From contig NZ_CAJHBS010000002.1 in assembly GCF_904846705.1 (NCBI RefSeq), positions 211,371 through 275,370 of the forward strand: DNA of 64,000 nt, given 5' to 3'. Source of the DNA: Psychrobacter sp. Pi2-52. Its GTDB lineage: Bacteria; Pseudomonadota; Gammaproteobacteria; Pseudomonadales; Moraxellaceae. Shown here piece by piece: positions 48,924 through 58,756 of the stretch. A program made the position numbers and the translations under genes. Below the pieces are notes generated by a model that was not told the DNA's origin, did no database searches, and was given only the letters and a program-made list of their open reading frames with translations. Each line of letters starts with the position of its first letter. Position 1 is the stretch's first letter.

Positions 48924-49421
48924 CTACATAAGTTGTATACCAGTGACACCGGGTGGTGTGACTTTGAAGATTTTTACTTTGAACAACACGTCTTGTCCAG
49001 CAAGCGGATGATTAAAGTCGACTTCGACTTGATCATCATCGATGGCACTGATCGTACCGGGCAGCGTGTTTTTCCCTTTGTCTTCGAACTCAACCATCAT
49101 GCCAATTTCTGGATTGTCAGCGACTAGCGCAAATTGAGTACGGCTAAAATGTTGGATGTTTTCAGGATTCCACTCACCAAATGCTTGCTCTGGCTCAAGG
49201 TGTGCGGTACGAGTGTCACCGGCGCGTAGATTCATCAGTACTTGCTCAAAACCAGGTAACAAGCTCTCATCACCAATGGTCAAAGACACAGGTGCATCAC
49301 GATTAAAGGTTGAGTCGATGATGGTGCCGTTCTCTAGTGAAACTTCAAAGTGCAGCTTAACGAGGCTGCCGTAAGCGATACGAGTGTCTTCGTTTGGGTT
49401 AATAAATTGAGATTGAGTCAT
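48924..49421 (-). CDS. fkpB: FKBP-type peptidyl-prolyl isomerase (SlpA/FkpB)
   Basis: A prolyl isomerase/chaperone of the SlyD-SlpA class. D-T-R-I-A-Y-G-S-L-V-K-L-H-F begins the fold, I-G-D-E-S-L-L-P-G-F-E closes the FKBP half, and the insert-in-flap region (A-F-G-E-W-N-P) follows. N-H-P-L-A-G-Q-D-V-L-F-K-V ends the domain. ATG at 49421 gives 165 aa; the longer frame to 49514 adds a hydrophobic segment not seen in relatives. Usually this gene directly follows lspA, but here two plus-strand genes intervene. Confidence 0.94.
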   Translation of the reverse strand: MTQSQFINPNEDTRIAYGSLVKLHFEVSLENGTIIDSTFNRDAPVSLTIGDESLLPGFEQVLMNLRAGDTRTAHLEPEQAFGEWNPENIQHFSRTQFALVADNPEIGMMVEFEDKGKNTLPGTISAIDDDQVEVDFNHPLAGQDVLFKVKIFKVTPPGVTGIQLM

Positions 49422-49596
49422 AATAAAAAGCCATCGGTTGCTAGAATAGAAAATAATGAGTTTGATTAAAGTGTTTTTAATTGCAGTATTATAGTGTAAG
49501 AAATAATAAGCCATCTAAGACCAGATGTAAGCGTCAATAATGTAACGCAGATGGTGTACTATAATTGGCAATTCTAAAAGATATGAGGTGTCGGTA

Positions 49597-50265
49597 GTGA
49601 ATAAACAACAAGGCACTGTCAAAAAATGGCAGGACGATAAAGGGTTTGGCTTTATTGAAACTGAAGCGGGCGAGTCTGTCTTCTTTCATGTGAGTGAGTT
49701 TAAGGCTCAGCGCCGTCCTAACATCGGTGAGGCAGTGGTCTTTAGCATTGGACAAGATGCGGAGGGACGCAAGCGAGCCACGCAAGTACAAGAGCTTGGG
49801 TTTGTACAGCAAAAAATGGCACAAAAAAATAAACAGATCCGTCAACGTAATGCCAAACGTAGCGCGCAAGCGGAGTTTGAGGCAGGACAAAAAAAACGCT
49901 CGTTTCTTGGACTGGCTTTTTATGGTGTTTTAGCTTTATTAGCAGCGACAGATAAACTAAGCTGGCTAGTGGTCGGCTGGTACGTCGTGCTAGGGATTAT
50001 TACTTATGGTATGTATGCCAAAGATAAAGCTGCTGCGCAAAGTGGCGACTGGCGTACGCCTGAGTCTACACTGCATATACTAAGTGCGCTTGGCGGTTGG
50101 GTAGGCGCGCTATTGGCTCAAACGTATCTGCGTCACAAATCACAAAAGCCTGAGTTTCGAGTGACTTATTATTTGACCGTCGTTGTGAACATGGCAGGAT
50201 TACTGTTTTTATTGGCAGGTGGTGGGTTAGAGACTGTCACTGATTTACTATCAGAGTTGCTATAA
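49597..50265 (+). CDS. cold-shock domain / DUF1294 membrane protein
   Basis: An N-terminal cold-shock domain (G-T-V-K-K-W-Q-D-D-K-G-F-G-F-I-E and V-F-F-H-V-S-E-F, the RNP-1/RNP-2 nucleic acid motifs) is joined to a basic linker (about residues 68-100). A C-terminal DUF1294 part with several hydrophobic segments follows (GVLALLAATDKLSWLVVGWY, then S-T-L-H-I-L-S-A-L-G-G-W-V-G). GTG at 49597 (222 aa) is used because GAGGTG precedes it; GTG at 49588 is an alternative. It probably binds single-stranded nucleic acid at the membrane; the role is unknown. Confidence 0.9.
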   Translation: MNKQQGTVKKWQDDKGFGFIETEAGESVFFHVSEFKAQRRPNIGEAVVFSIGQDAEGRKRATQVQELGFVQQKMAQKNKQIRQRNAKRSAQAEFEAGQKKRSFLGLAFYGVLALLAATDKLSWLVVGWYVVLGIITYGMYAKDKAAAQSGDWRTPESTLHILSALGGWVGALLAQTYLRHKSQKPEFRVTYYLTVVVNMAGLLFLLAGGGLETVTDLLSELL

Positions 50266-50285
50266 ATGAGAACTAAGACACACAT

Positions 50286-51092
50286 ATGGATAATGTGATT
50301 ATGAATACGTCAGGCTTCGTTGGTGGCACATTAGTACATACTGAAAAAGGTTTAGTACCAATAGAACAACTAAAAATTGGCGATAAAGTGTTGTCTAAGG
50401 CAGCTGATGGCTTAGGTGAGCTAGTTTATAAAGCAGTAACGAATACTATGGTTACTCAAAGCGTGTTGGTGAATTTGTTAGAATTATCGATTGCAATTGA
50501 TTCTTCATTACCAATGAAGGAACAAATTGAACTTCAGAGGTTAGTCAATGATCAACCTTCAACTCGATTATTGATAACAAAAAACCACCCGCTATGGACT
50601 GAAGGCTCAAAGTGGACTCAAGCGAAGGAGGTAAAATCTCAAGATATTTTAATTAACAAAGACTTGATTAAATATTCGGCTGAGTCTGGCAATAATCCCT
50701 ATGACACTACATCATTAAGACAAATTTATAGAACGGATAGATCAAATATTGGTTTCGTACCAAAATTCGATGAAGACGTTCCTGCTCAATATGGCAGTCT
50801 AATTGATTTAACAACAGGCGAGGAGCTTCAGAATAGCGTCACTTATCAAGCAGTGACAGACAAGTTATATGAGCATGATGAGGAGTGGGAGCAACGCCTA
50901 TTAGAACAAACACCTGAAGACGAACGTGAACATGCTGAGTTCTTTGGCTTCCGCCAAGGCGAATGGAAAGATCCTGATACTATAGATTGGGAAGAGGGCG
51001 AAGGTTCTCTTACTATGACGGTATATAACATTGAGGTAGCAGATACTCATACTTACTTTGTCGGTGAGGCTGGTATTTGGGTGCATGAATAG
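50286..51092 (+). CDS. stand-alone Hint-domain protein with degenerate splice residues
   Basis: A 268 aa protein that is essentially one Hint (hedgehog/intein) domain. Block A is G-F-V-G-G-T-L-V-H-T-E-K-G, then I-K-I-like G-D-K-V-L-S. Block B is T-K-N-H-P-L-W (about residues 98-104), and the C-terminal block is Y-N-I-E-V-A-D-T-H-T-Y-F-V-G with V-H-E at the very end. The catalytic Cys expected before F-V-x-G-T is Gly10, and the terminal H-N-(C/S/T) is H-E-stop. There is no N-terminal carrier and no C-terminal toxin. About 130 acidic residues separate blocks B and C. It starts 20 bp after the cold-shock/DUF1294 gene, probably in one transcript. Confidence 0.8.
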   Translation: MDNVIMNTSGFVGGTLVHTEKGLVPIEQLKIGDKVLSKAADGLGELVYKAVTNTMVTQSVLVNLLELSIAIDSSLPMKEQIELQRLVNDQPSTRLLITKNHPLWTEGSKWTQAKEVKSQDILINKDLIKYSAESGNNPYDTTSLRQIYRTDRSNIGFVPKFDEDVPAQYGSLIDLTTGEELQNSVTYQAVTDKLYEHDEEWEQRLLEQTPEDEREHAEFFGFRQGEWKDPDTIDWEEGEGSLTMTVYNIEVADTHTYFVGEAGIWVHE

Positions 51093-51147
51093 AAATTGTG
51101 CAGATAGGTCAAATTAGCATACATATTCAATCGTCAGAAATAGTAAA

Positions 51148-51186
51148 TAAAAAAGGTGGATTACGACTGCGTAACCCACCTTTTTA
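51148..51186. terminator. bidirectional intrinsic terminator
   Basis: AAAAAGGTGGATTAC / GTAACCCACCTTTTT, between the convergent Hint gene and lspA. Confidence 0.9.
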
Positions 51187-51226
51187 TTTATAAGCTGAAC
51201 GATATTAATAATAGTATTTAGAATTA

Positions 51227-51868
51227 TTACTGCGGCATTTCACGCTTCTTTTCCAAAAACAGCATATCGATGACAATCAGTACAACACCGATGGATATAC
51301 CGATATCCGCGATATTAAAAATCGGATAATGCCAGACATCAGCATAATGCACATGGATAAAATCAATAACATGACCATGTAGTAAGCGGTCGATTAAATT
51401 ACCAACTGCACCGCCCAACACTAAGGCTAGACCAAAAGATAACAGCGTGGCTTTGCGCGGTGCTTTAATCAGATAGATGATTAAAAATAGCGACATGACG
51501 AGTGCCAATCCTGAAAAAAACCACTTCTGCCAACCGCCAGCATCTGCCAAAAAGCTAAATGCCGCGCCATAGTTATAAGCGAGTGTCCAATTGAGGAATG
51601 GCTCGATTACTGGCACTGGATCATGAAAGGTCAGTTTGGTTTCTGCCAACCACTTGGTCCACTGATCGATAACGACAATAACCAATGCCAATATATACCA
51701 TACAAAAGCACGACTACCATTTGCCACCATTTTCGGGGTCTTGGTCAGACGACTTCTAGGCGTAGTTGAGCTACCTGTGGTTGCATGAGCAGGCTTAGGT
51801 GAATGGTCAACCTCAACCTGCGGCGGCTGGTCATGCTGGCTTTCAGGTGAGTCTGTTGGGTTAGGCAT
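51227..51868 (-). CDS. lspA: lipoprotein signal peptidase (signal peptidase II)
   Basis: LspA cleaves diacylated prolipoproteins in the inner membrane. Four TM segments and the two catalytic aspartates are visible, in V-G-N-L-I-D-R and F-N-I-A-D-I. D-Q-W-T-K-W marks TM1. ATG at 51868 overlaps the last codons of ileS by 8 bp and has GAGGTA upstream. It gives 213 aa with a polar, Pro/Thr/Ser-rich N-terminal extension of about 50 residues. A later ATG (V-A-N-G follows) would give the usual length of about 167 aa. Confidence 0.95.
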   Translation of the reverse strand: MPNPTDSPESQHDQPPQVEVDHSPKPAHATTGSSTTPRSRLTKTPKMVANGSRAFVWYILALVIVVIDQWTKWLAETKLTFHDPVPVIEPFLNWTLAYNYGAAFSFLADAGGWQKWFFSGLALVMSLFLIIYLIKAPRKATLLSFGLALVLGGAVGNLIDRLLHGHVIDFIHVHYADVWHYPIFNIADIGISIGVVLIVIDMLFLEKKREMPQ

Positions 51869-54722
51869 AGTGACGTACCTCGCCATCGCCACTGACATTG
51901 GTCACGCAGCGCGCGCATAGTTCAGGGTGTGCGTTATCTGTGCCGATGTCATCACGAATGTGCCAGCAGCGTACGCACTTAGTACCAGTAGCCGCGCTTA
52001 CTTGGACTACTAAATCTACAGCTTCTTCGGTATTAGTGTCGGTCGCTTCTTCTGTCTGTGCGATGCTATCAGCAGGCGCTTCGCTCATTGGCTTTAGTGC
52101 AGCGTTACTAGTAATCAATACAAAGCGTAGCTCTTCATCAAGCTTGGCTAAGCTCTCATACATAGCACCGTCAGCATATAGACTCACGTCGGCAGACAAG
52201 TTGGCATTAATGATTTTTTCGCCACGTGCAGTTTCGATATGTTTGTTTACCATGTCTTTGGCAAACATAATACGCTGCCAGTCGTCATTGCTGATGGCGC
52301 TTAGCTCAAATGCTGGGAACTCGTACCACTCTTGAGTGAATACATAGCCACCTTTATCCGCATCACGTTGGTTCAGTACTTCCCAAGCCTCTTGCGCCGT
52401 GAATGACAAGATTGGGGTAATCCAGCGAATCAGCGCATGAGTGATATGGTAGATAGCCGTCTGTGCAGAACGACGAGGCTGTCCATCTGCCTGAGTAGTG
52501 TACTGGCGATCCTTGATAATATCTAGATAGAAACTACCCAAGTCTTGCGAGCAAAACGCTGTCACGTGCTGAGTGACTTGGTGAAAATCCATCGCATCGT
52601 AAGCACTAATGATTTGCGCTTGTACGGTTTGTGCGCGTTCAATGATGAATTTATCAAGGCTAACCAATTCATTGATATCAATGCTGTCGGTCGCTGGATT
52701 GAAGTCATCAGTATTGGCAAGCAAGAAACGCAGGGTATTACGGATACGGCGATACATATCGATCGCACCTTTAAAGACCGTCTTACCTGCGCTCATCTCA
52801 TAACGATAGTCACTTGAGGCAATCCACAGACGCAGCATATCCGCACCTGTTTTATTGATTTCTTCTTGCGGGGTGATGATATTGCCAAGTGACTTACTCA
52901 TCTTGCGACCGTTTTCATCGACCACAAAACCATGGGTCAGTACTTGCTTAAACGGTGGGCGCTCATACATCGCTTCTGACGTCAGTAGTGACGTCTGGAA
53001 CCAGCCGCGATGCTGGTCAGAGCCTTCTAGATACATATCAGCTGGATTGGTCAACTCATCACGTTGATCAAGTACCGCAAAATGCGTTGTGCCTGAGTCA
53101 AACCAAACGTCTAGTGTATCGGTAGCTTTGTCATAGTCAGCGGCTTCACTGCCTAAGAAATCTTCACAGCTAGCATCAAACCACGCTTCTACGCCGCCTT
53201 CATTGATTTTTTGCGCCGCAGTTTCCATTAGCTCAAGGGTGTTTGGATGCAGCTCGCCTGTTTCCTTATGCGTAAAGAAAGTAATCGGCACGCCCCACGT
53301 ACGCTGACGCGAAATACACCAATCAGGACGACCCGTCATCATTGATTCGATACGATTTTGTCCCCACGCTGGCGTCCAACTTACTGATGGAATGTCAGCA
53401 AGCGCGCGAGCACGTAAGCCTTTGGTTTCCATGTTGATAAACCACTGAGGCGTAGCACGGAAAATAATTGGCGACTTATGACGCCAGCAATGCGGATAGC
53501 TATGCTCAATTTTAGTATGGCTGATTAAATGACCATTGTCATGTAGTGCAGCGATGATTTTTGGATTGGCTTTATAGATGTGCTCGCCTGCAAATACAGC
53601 AGCGCTATCTAAATAAACGCCTGTACCGCTTACTGGGTTTTCCACTGGTAAGTTGTATTTTAGACCAACGATATAATCGTCTAAACCGTGACCAGGTGCG
53701 GTATGTACCAGACCAGTACCACTATCAGTAGTCACATGGTCGCCCAAGATGAGCGGCACTTGACGGTCTACAATCAGTGGATGCTGGGCATGTAGGCCTT
53801 CAAGCTCGCTGCCTGATACAGTTGCTAGGATGCCGTTATTTTCTAGTTTTAGCTCACTCAATGCAGTTTCGACAAGATCCGCTGCGAGTAGTAGGTTGCC
53901 TTTTTCAGTAGCGACCACGCTATAGTTATGTTCAGGATGTACTGAGATAGCTTGGTTGGCAGGTAGTGTCCATGGCGTAGTTGTCCAAATAACAGCAGCG
54001 ATGTTATCTGCGATATCTGCCAATGCGGCTACTTTATCTGTACCGAGTACATCAAAGCTGACATAAATCGCATCAGAGACTTTATCTTGATATTCTACTT
54101 CAGCTTCTGCTAAGGCAGAGCTACAGTCCAAGCACCAGTTGACCGGCTTCATACCGCGAGTCACATGACCATTGTCATAGATCTTGGCAAGCGCACGCAC
54201 GATGTTGGCTTCTTGATGGAAGTTCATGGTCAGATAAGGATTGTCCCAATCACCGAATACACCTAGACGCTTGAAGTCTGCTTTTTGCAATTCAATTTGA
54301 GTACTCGCATATTCGCGGCATAGACCACGGAATTCGGTCGCAGACACTTTTTGACCGACTTTACCAACCTTGGCTTCGACTTTTTGTTCGATTGGCAGAC
54401 CATGACAATCCCAACCAGGGACATAAGGTGCATCAAATCCTGACAATGTTTTTGATTTTACAATAATGTCTTTTAGTACTTTATTGACTGCGTGACCCAG
54501 GTGAATCTGACCGTTGGCGTATGGAGGGCCATCGTGCAAAATATATTTGGTCGCACCAGCACGCGCCTGACGAATTTTACCGTACACGTCATCTGCTTCC
54601 CAAGCAGCAAGCCAATCTGGCTCGCGCTTGGCAAGGTTTGCGCGCATCGCAAATGGCGTATCCGCAAGGTTCAGCGTGTCTTTGTAATCTTGGCTTGGTG
54701 TGTCAGTGCTTTTATCAGTCAT
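51861..54722 (-). CDS. ileS: isoleucyl-tRNA synthetase
   Basis: A class I synthetase charging tRNA-Ile. The 953 aa product has the HIGH box in [18 protein letters not shown], the connective editing domain (T-T-P-W-T-L-P-A-N) and K-M-S-K-S ([11 protein letters not shown]). The C-terminal zinc-binding pair is C-V-R-C-W-H...C-A-R-C. ATG at 54722 matches the known N-terminus (D-Y-K-D-T-L-N-L); the frame opens further upstream at a TTG. The 8-bp overlap with lspA indicates coupled translation. Confidence 0.98.
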   Translation of the reverse strand: MTDKSTDTPSQDYKDTLNLADTPFAMRANLAKREPDWLAAWEADDVYGKIRQARAGATKYILHDGPPYANGQIHLGHAVNKVLKDIIVKSKTLSGFDAPYVPGWDCHGLPIEQKVEAKVGKVGQKVSATEFRGLCREYASTQIELQKADFKRLGVFGDWDNPYLTMNFHQEANIVRALAKIYDNGHVTRGMKPVNWCLDCSSALAEAEVEYQDKVSDAIYVSFDVLGTDKVAALADIADNIAAVIWTTTPWTLPANQAISVHPEHNYSVVATEKGNLLLAADLVETALSELKLENNGILATVSGSELEGLHAQHPLIVDRQVPLILGDHVTTDSGTGLVHTAPGHGLDDYIVGLKYNLPVENPVSGTGVYLDSAAVFAGEHIYKANPKIIAALHDNGHLISHTKIEHSYPHCWRHKSPIIFRATPQWFINMETKGLRARALADIPSVSWTPAWGQNRIESMMTGRPDWCISRQRTWGVPITFFTHKETGELHPNTLELMETAAQKINEGGVEAWFDASCEDFLGSEAADYDKATDTLDVWFDSGTTHFAVLDQRDELTNPADMYLEGSDQHRGWFQTSLLTSEAMYERPPFKQVLTHGFVVDENGRKMSKSLGNIITPQEEINKTGADMLRLWIASSDYRYEMSAGKTVFKGAIDMYRRIRNTLRFLLANTDDFNPATDSIDINELVSLDKFIIERAQTVQAQIISAYDAMDFHQVTQHVTAFCSQDLGSFYLDIIKDRQYTTQADGQPRRSAQTAIYHITHALIRWITPILSFTAQEAWEVLNQRDADKGGYVFTQEWYEFPAFELSAISNDDWQRIMFAKDMVNKHIETARGEKIINANLSADVSLYADGAMYESLAKLDEELRFVLITSNAALKPMSEAPADSIAQTEEATDTNTEEAVDLVVQVSAATGTKCVRCWHIRDDIGTDNAHPELCARCVTNVSGDGEVRHYA

Positions 54723-55172
54723 AGAAGGTATCTTTTTAAAAGGTAGGTTTGTGTGTCGGTTCAAAACCGGATACAAGGCTCGATGTTCAATGTATTTCAA
54801 TATAGTGCTGAGGTTAATGCTGTGTCGATATTATTCAATTACTAATAGTAGGTATATTGCTCATCATAGTCGGTTTATCAACCATCATGTCAATAAACAC
54901 CAATTGTCGCTCATTAGTCGGTAAATAGTTACGTCAATAATAAATGGTAACGAGACGATTGCAACATAAAATATGCTAGTAAAAATAATTCAAAAAAATA
55001 TTTAGATCGGCAGCTATTATATGACAAAAAGGGTAGGGTAAAAAGAGCTGTGCGAGGTCAGCCCAATTTTGTCCAATATCAATCGTTTATCTACGTCATA
55101 TATCCTCAGCGAAGACGTAGCTATAATCTCCTTACATAATGATTTATTGAAACATAAAGTACGACTCAAGTG
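54723..55172. other. intergenic region upstream of ileS
   Basis: No gene was recognised. It holds a candidate ileS promoter (54863-54893) and the end of the thioredoxin-like gene beyond. No obvious T-box or other leader structure was identified. Confidence 0.4.
54863..54893 (-). promoter_or_regulatory. candidate sigma70 promoter of ileS
   Basis: On the minus strand, TTGACA (54893-54888) and TATGAT (54868-54863) are close to consensus but 19 bp apart, which is longer than the optimal 17. Confidence 0.4.
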
Positions 55173-55721
55173 CTAAAAAACAGACGCTAACCACAAGCGC
55201 AGTTTCAATGACCATAATGGCTGAATCCCTGTTAGTCCTTGTGTCATCTTACCATTCTCTAATACCACATAGGACGGTGTGACTTGTCCTTGCCAATCTG
55301 CAAAGATATTGCCTTGTTGGTCATTTATGGTGGTGAAATCAAACTGATGTTGATCGAGGTAGCTGCGTAGCTCTTGGTTTGAGCCTGACTGTACTGCAAC
55401 AGTGACCACGGGATAATTATCTGCTGCTAACTTATTAATGGTGGGCGAAGTAAAGCTGCAGACTGAACACCACGTACCCCAGAAATATACCAATGTAGGC
55501 TGCTCATGACTCATCGCTGCTAGGTCGATAGTTTGCCCTTGGTAATCGGTCAGTTGCAATTGAGGGTTGGCAGGCATAATAGGCTTTCGCCACCAATTGA
55601 CCACGCTATAGATCACGACAAACATGAGACCATATAACATTATCGTTTTAAGTATCGAAATGATCTTTCGCTTCGGCTGCTTCTTTGGCTTTACTTCTGT
55701 TTGTTCAATATCAGTCGTCAT
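55173..55721 (-). CDS. TlpA/ScsD-like membrane-anchored thioredoxin
   Basis: A 182 aa protein. A positively charged N-terminus and one TM (about residues 24-43) are followed by a periplasmic thioredoxin fold with active site W-G-T-W-C-S-V-C-S-F. A cis-proline is expected at T-P-S-Y-V. It resembles the TlpA/DsbE (ScsD) group of protein disulfide oxidoreductases. It stands alone, without cytochrome c maturation or scs genes, so the target is unknown. Confidence 0.9.
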   Translation of the reverse strand: MTTDIEQTEVKPKKQPKRKIISILKTIMLYGLMFVVIYSVVNWWRKPIMPANPQLQLTDYQGQTIDLAAMSHEQPTLVYFWGTWCSVCSFTSPTINKLAADNYPVVTVAVQSGSNQELRSYLDQHQFDFTTINDQQGNIFADWQGQVTPSYVVLENGKMTQGLTGIQPLWSLKLRLWLASVF

Positions 55722-55860
55722 GACATCCGCTTTTTAGTTTGCATATTGTTTTCAGTTATTTTCAAATGATGGCCTATTGTCACTGCCTATCTTATCGTGA
55801 TTGCCTATATGGTCATTGCACAAAATGATCATTGCACAAAGAATCGACAGTAGATAAAAA

Positions 55861-55886
55861 TAAACGGCTGAAAATCAGCCGTATTA
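55861..55886 (-). terminator. weak terminator-like hairpin
   Basis: ACGGCTGA, loop, TCAGCCGT, followed on the minus strand by a T-rich stretch, just downstream of the GNAT-nitrilase gene. Confidence 0.5.
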
Positions 55887-55923
55887 TTTATAAAGTCTAC
55901 TATAAGTGTGCGACGTCAACCTA

Positions 55924-57561
55924 TTATGGCTTTTGTGCTCGGTTTTGTAATGGGTCACCAATCAGTACGCTACCTGAATTTTCACGGCGCTGCTCATCAC
56001 TCAACTTGCTCGCTGGCACTTTGGCTTTGCGCTTCCATTTTAAGCTGAACAAATCATCACGGCGGTCGATTAAGTTATGTACTGAGCCTTCATGACGAAC
56101 GTGAGTCAGCTTGTCTAAGTTTACATCAGAGAAGAACACCATCTCCGTGTTGGCAGTGGTCTCTGCCATAATCGCATCATGCGGGAACGCAAAGTCTGAC
56201 GGTGAAAAAATCGACGACTGAGCGTACTGAATATCTAAACTCTCAACTTGCGGTAAGTTACCGACTGAACCACAAATCATCACATAGCATTCGTTTTCGA
56301 TAGCACGGGCTTGCGCGCAGTGGCGAACACGTAGATAGCCGTTCTTGGTATCAGTCCAGAAGGGCACAAACAAGATATCCATGTCATCAAGTGCCATCAA
56401 ACGTGCAAGCTCAGGGAACTCAACATCGTAGCAGACCAAGATACCGATACGGCCTGCATCCGTGTCGAATACTTTGACTTCATCGCCACCTTCAATGACC
56501 CAAGCGCTGCGCTCATGCGGTGTAATATGAATTTTGCGTTGCTCTTCAACCGTGCCATCACGGCGGCACAGATAGCTGACGTTGTATAAGGTATCGTCTT
56601 CGTCCAGTAACGGCATCGAACCGGTAATGACGTTGACGTTATAACTGACGGCTAAATGCGAGATTTCATTTTTGAACCACTCGGTATAGCCCGCCAAAAA
56701 TCGAATGGCAATATTTTGATCGGTTTCCTCGCATAGGCCCATCAATGGCGCGTTGAAAAATTCAGGTAAGCAAGCAAAGTCTGAGTTGTAGTCAGCCATG
56801 ATATCGACAAAGAACTCAACCTGTTGCAATAGCTCCTCAGGTGATTCGACTTCACGCATTTGCCACTGAATACCACCAATACGCACCTCAGACTTGCGAG
56901 TATTAGGCTTATAGTCTTTAGGCTCATAGTAAATATTTGCCCACTCAAGCAAGGTAGCAAAGCCCTTTGATTGTTTATCATCTGGCAGATAAGCGGTCAA
57001 GATACGCTTAACGATAAAGCCATTAGACAACTGGAACGACAAAGCTGAATCGTGAATTTCACGGCTTTCAACGGCATCAATATATTCGCCTGGAGTCAGA
57101 TCTTTGTGATTATGATAGTTAGGTATACGTCCGCCAGCTAAAATAGCGCGGAAGTTCAACTGTCGGCATAGCTCCTTGCGTGCATCATACAGACGACGAC
57201 CGAGGCGATAGCCACGATAATCAGGGTCGATGAGCGCATCTAAACCATAGATTGCATCACCTTCTGGGTTGTCTCTGATGATTTCTTTTTGCCCAATTAA
57301 ATCGTCATAGGTGTGCGGATTTGAAAACTTGGCATAGTCAACGCGCATAGAGAGCACGATACCAATCAGCTGATCATGATCAAACAAAGCAATCTGACCT
57401 TCTGGAAAAGCATCGATTAAAGTATGAATGGTTGTCTTTGACCACGCGCCACCCAAGTTTACATAGACACGATCCATTAAGGCTTTTAATTGTGGATAAT
57501 CTTTTTTCTTGATCTCAGCAATCGTGAGGTGAAAGTCATCTAGTTTTTCCATCTTACTCAT
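55924..57561 (-). CDS. GNAT acetyltransferase / carbon-nitrogen hydrolase fusion
   Basis: A 545 aa two-domain protein. Residues about 8-215 form a GNAT fold with acetyl-CoA loop R-G-Y-R-L-G-R-R-L-Y. Residues about 225-515 form a nitrilase-superfamily domain with the catalytic triad Glu (L-P-E-F-F), Lys (E-E-Q-R-K-I-H) and Cys (G-I-L-V-C-Y-D-V-E-F-P). Such fusions are known in bacteria, but their substrates are undefined; acylation of an amine linked with amide hydrolysis is an inference. A good ribosome site (AGGAAACTT) precedes the ATG. Confidence 0.92.
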   Translation of the reverse strand: MSKMEKLDDFHLTIAEIKKKDYPQLKALMDRVYVNLGGAWSKTTIHTLIDAFPEGQIALFDHDQLIGIVLSMRVDYAKFSNPHTYDDLIGQKEIIRDNPEGDAIYGLDALIDPDYRGYRLGRRLYDARKELCRQLNFRAILAGGRIPNYHNHKDLTPGEYIDAVESREIHDSALSFQLSNGFIVKRILTAYLPDDKQSKGFATLLEWANIYYEPKDYKPNTRKSEVRIGGIQWQMREVESPEELLQQVEFFVDIMADYNSDFACLPEFFNAPLMGLCEETDQNIAIRFLAGYTEWFKNEISHLAVSYNVNVITGSMPLLDEDDTLYNVSYLCRRDGTVEEQRKIHITPHERSAWVIEGGDEVKVFDTDAGRIGILVCYDVEFPELARLMALDDMDILFVPFWTDTKNGYLRVRHCAQARAIENECYVMICGSVGNLPQVESLDIQYAQSSIFSPSDFAFPHDAIMAETTANTEMVFFSDVNLDKLTHVRHEGSVHNLIDRRDDLFSLKWKRKAKVPASKLSDEQRRENSGSVLIGDPLQNRAQKP

Positions 57562-58099
57562 AAGTTTCCTGTTTTAAATAGCTATTGAATGTAGTGGTAT
57601 CAAATAATGGTGTCATAGCACATTGGTGTGCCGATTTTTGTGCAAAAAAGTAATAAAAACATTCCAATAGGAAGATATTGTCGTTACAATAATTTATTGC
57701 CGTATTTACAATAGGTTATGTTGATATCTTAGACTGTTTTACTCATTATGTTTGGTGCTTGTTTCGATTAACGTAGAGGGCTAAAGGATAGCGACTGCCA
57801 CAATCTACATCACTCTATACCTATAGGGTTAGTAAACATCGATAAGCGCACAACTCTGCATTATCATTGTACCTGCGACTTTCTTGTTATTTATTATCTC
57901 AATATAGAATCTAAATAATATCTAATCAGCACCTTTTGTTTTGCTTGTTATCATAGCAAGCTGTAACGGTAATAACAGTCTCACGTAGTAAATATTTGCT
58001 ACGTTTTTGTGAGTCAATTTTTTGGTTCAACTCAGGCATAGTATTGTGTTGCTTGTTTCGTTTAGCCGTATCTCATCGGCTTCTTAGGATTATTTTATT
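57562..58099. other. long intergenic region before the BLUF gene
   Basis: 538 bp without a coding gene. The main structure is the palindromic hairpin with T run at 57983-58008 (separate entry). A smaller inverted repeat (TTGCT...AGCAA, about 57942-57959) lies just upstream. A small RNA ending at the hairpin is possible but unproven. Confidence 0.4.
57983..58008 (+). terminator. 22-bp palindrome with T run, possible terminator
   Basis: ACGTAGTAAAT / ATTTGCTACGT is symmetric except for one T-G position and is followed by five T. Nothing obvious upstream on the plus strand needs a terminator, which raises the possibility of a short RNA or of attenuation of the BLUF mRNA. Confidence 0.45.
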
Positions 58100-58729
58100 A
58101 TGCCCTTAAATCATACCAATAGAATCATGAAGTGGGATGACATAGATGACTCCGCTTTGGTTCAGTTGGTTTATGTCAGTACACTGACTCTTGGCTCGCG
58201 TTTGAGCACCTCTATTTTTGATGAAGTAGAAGGCCACGCACGCAACTACAATCAGCAGCATAACATCACAGGCACGCTATGCTACGGCAATGGTCACTTC
58301 CTGCAATGTATTGAAGGCAAAAAATCAGATGTATTTAATCTGCAAGAGCGTATCTTTGTCGATAGTCGTCATAAAAACGTAGAAGTGTTGCTGTTACAAG
58401 TCATCAATCATCGCAGCTTTGCCGACTGGCGTATGCGCTTGCTGTTTTTGGAGCGTTGGTTATGGTCACCCGCGACCAAGAAACAGGCCGTACAATTATC
58501 TCCATTTTTACCATTTGCGCCGCACGGTTGGTCATCTGATCGGACCGAACAGTTTTTGCAAATTATCAAAACTTTCGATAGTCCACCTCATATTAAGGCG
58601 GCAGGTATTACTTATAATGCATTGGGTAATATGGTGCGTCATATCGCGGCACCGCATCAGGCATTTCTGATTATTCAAGGGTTTTTGAGCATATTACTGG
58701 TTGTCGCATTGATACTGTTATATTTATAA
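58100..58729 (+). CDS. BLUF-domain blue-light sensor with C-terminal TM
   Basis: A 209 aa protein. Residues about 20-115 form a BLUF (flavin blue-light) domain with the key residues Tyr25 (L-V-Y-V-S), Asn51 before I-T-G, Gln69 (F-L-Q-C-I-E-G), Trp110 and Met112 (D-W-R-M). The FAD photocycle residues are therefore all present. The C-terminal 22 residues (about 188-209, AFLIIQGFLSILLVVALILL) are a hydrophobic helix that would anchor the protein in the membrane. There is no GGDEF, EAL or cyclase output domain. The partner is unknown. Confidence 0.92.
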   Translation: MPLNHTNRIMKWDDIDDSALVQLVYVSTLTLGSRLSTSIFDEVEGHARNYNQQHNITGTLCYGNGHFLQCIEGKKSDVFNLQERIFVDSRHKNVEVLLLQVINHRSFADWRMRLLFLERWLWSPATKKQAVQLSPFLPFAPHGWSSDRTEQFLQIIKTFDSPPHIKAAGITYNALGNMVRHIAAPHQAFLIIQGFLSILLVVALILLYL

Positions 58730-58756
58730 ATCGTAGTTTTTGCGAATTATAAATTC

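Noticed and set aside
50286..51092. A functional intein or a polymorphic toxin
   Set aside because: No exteins, no Cys1, no terminal Asn and no toxin domain or neighbouring immunity gene.
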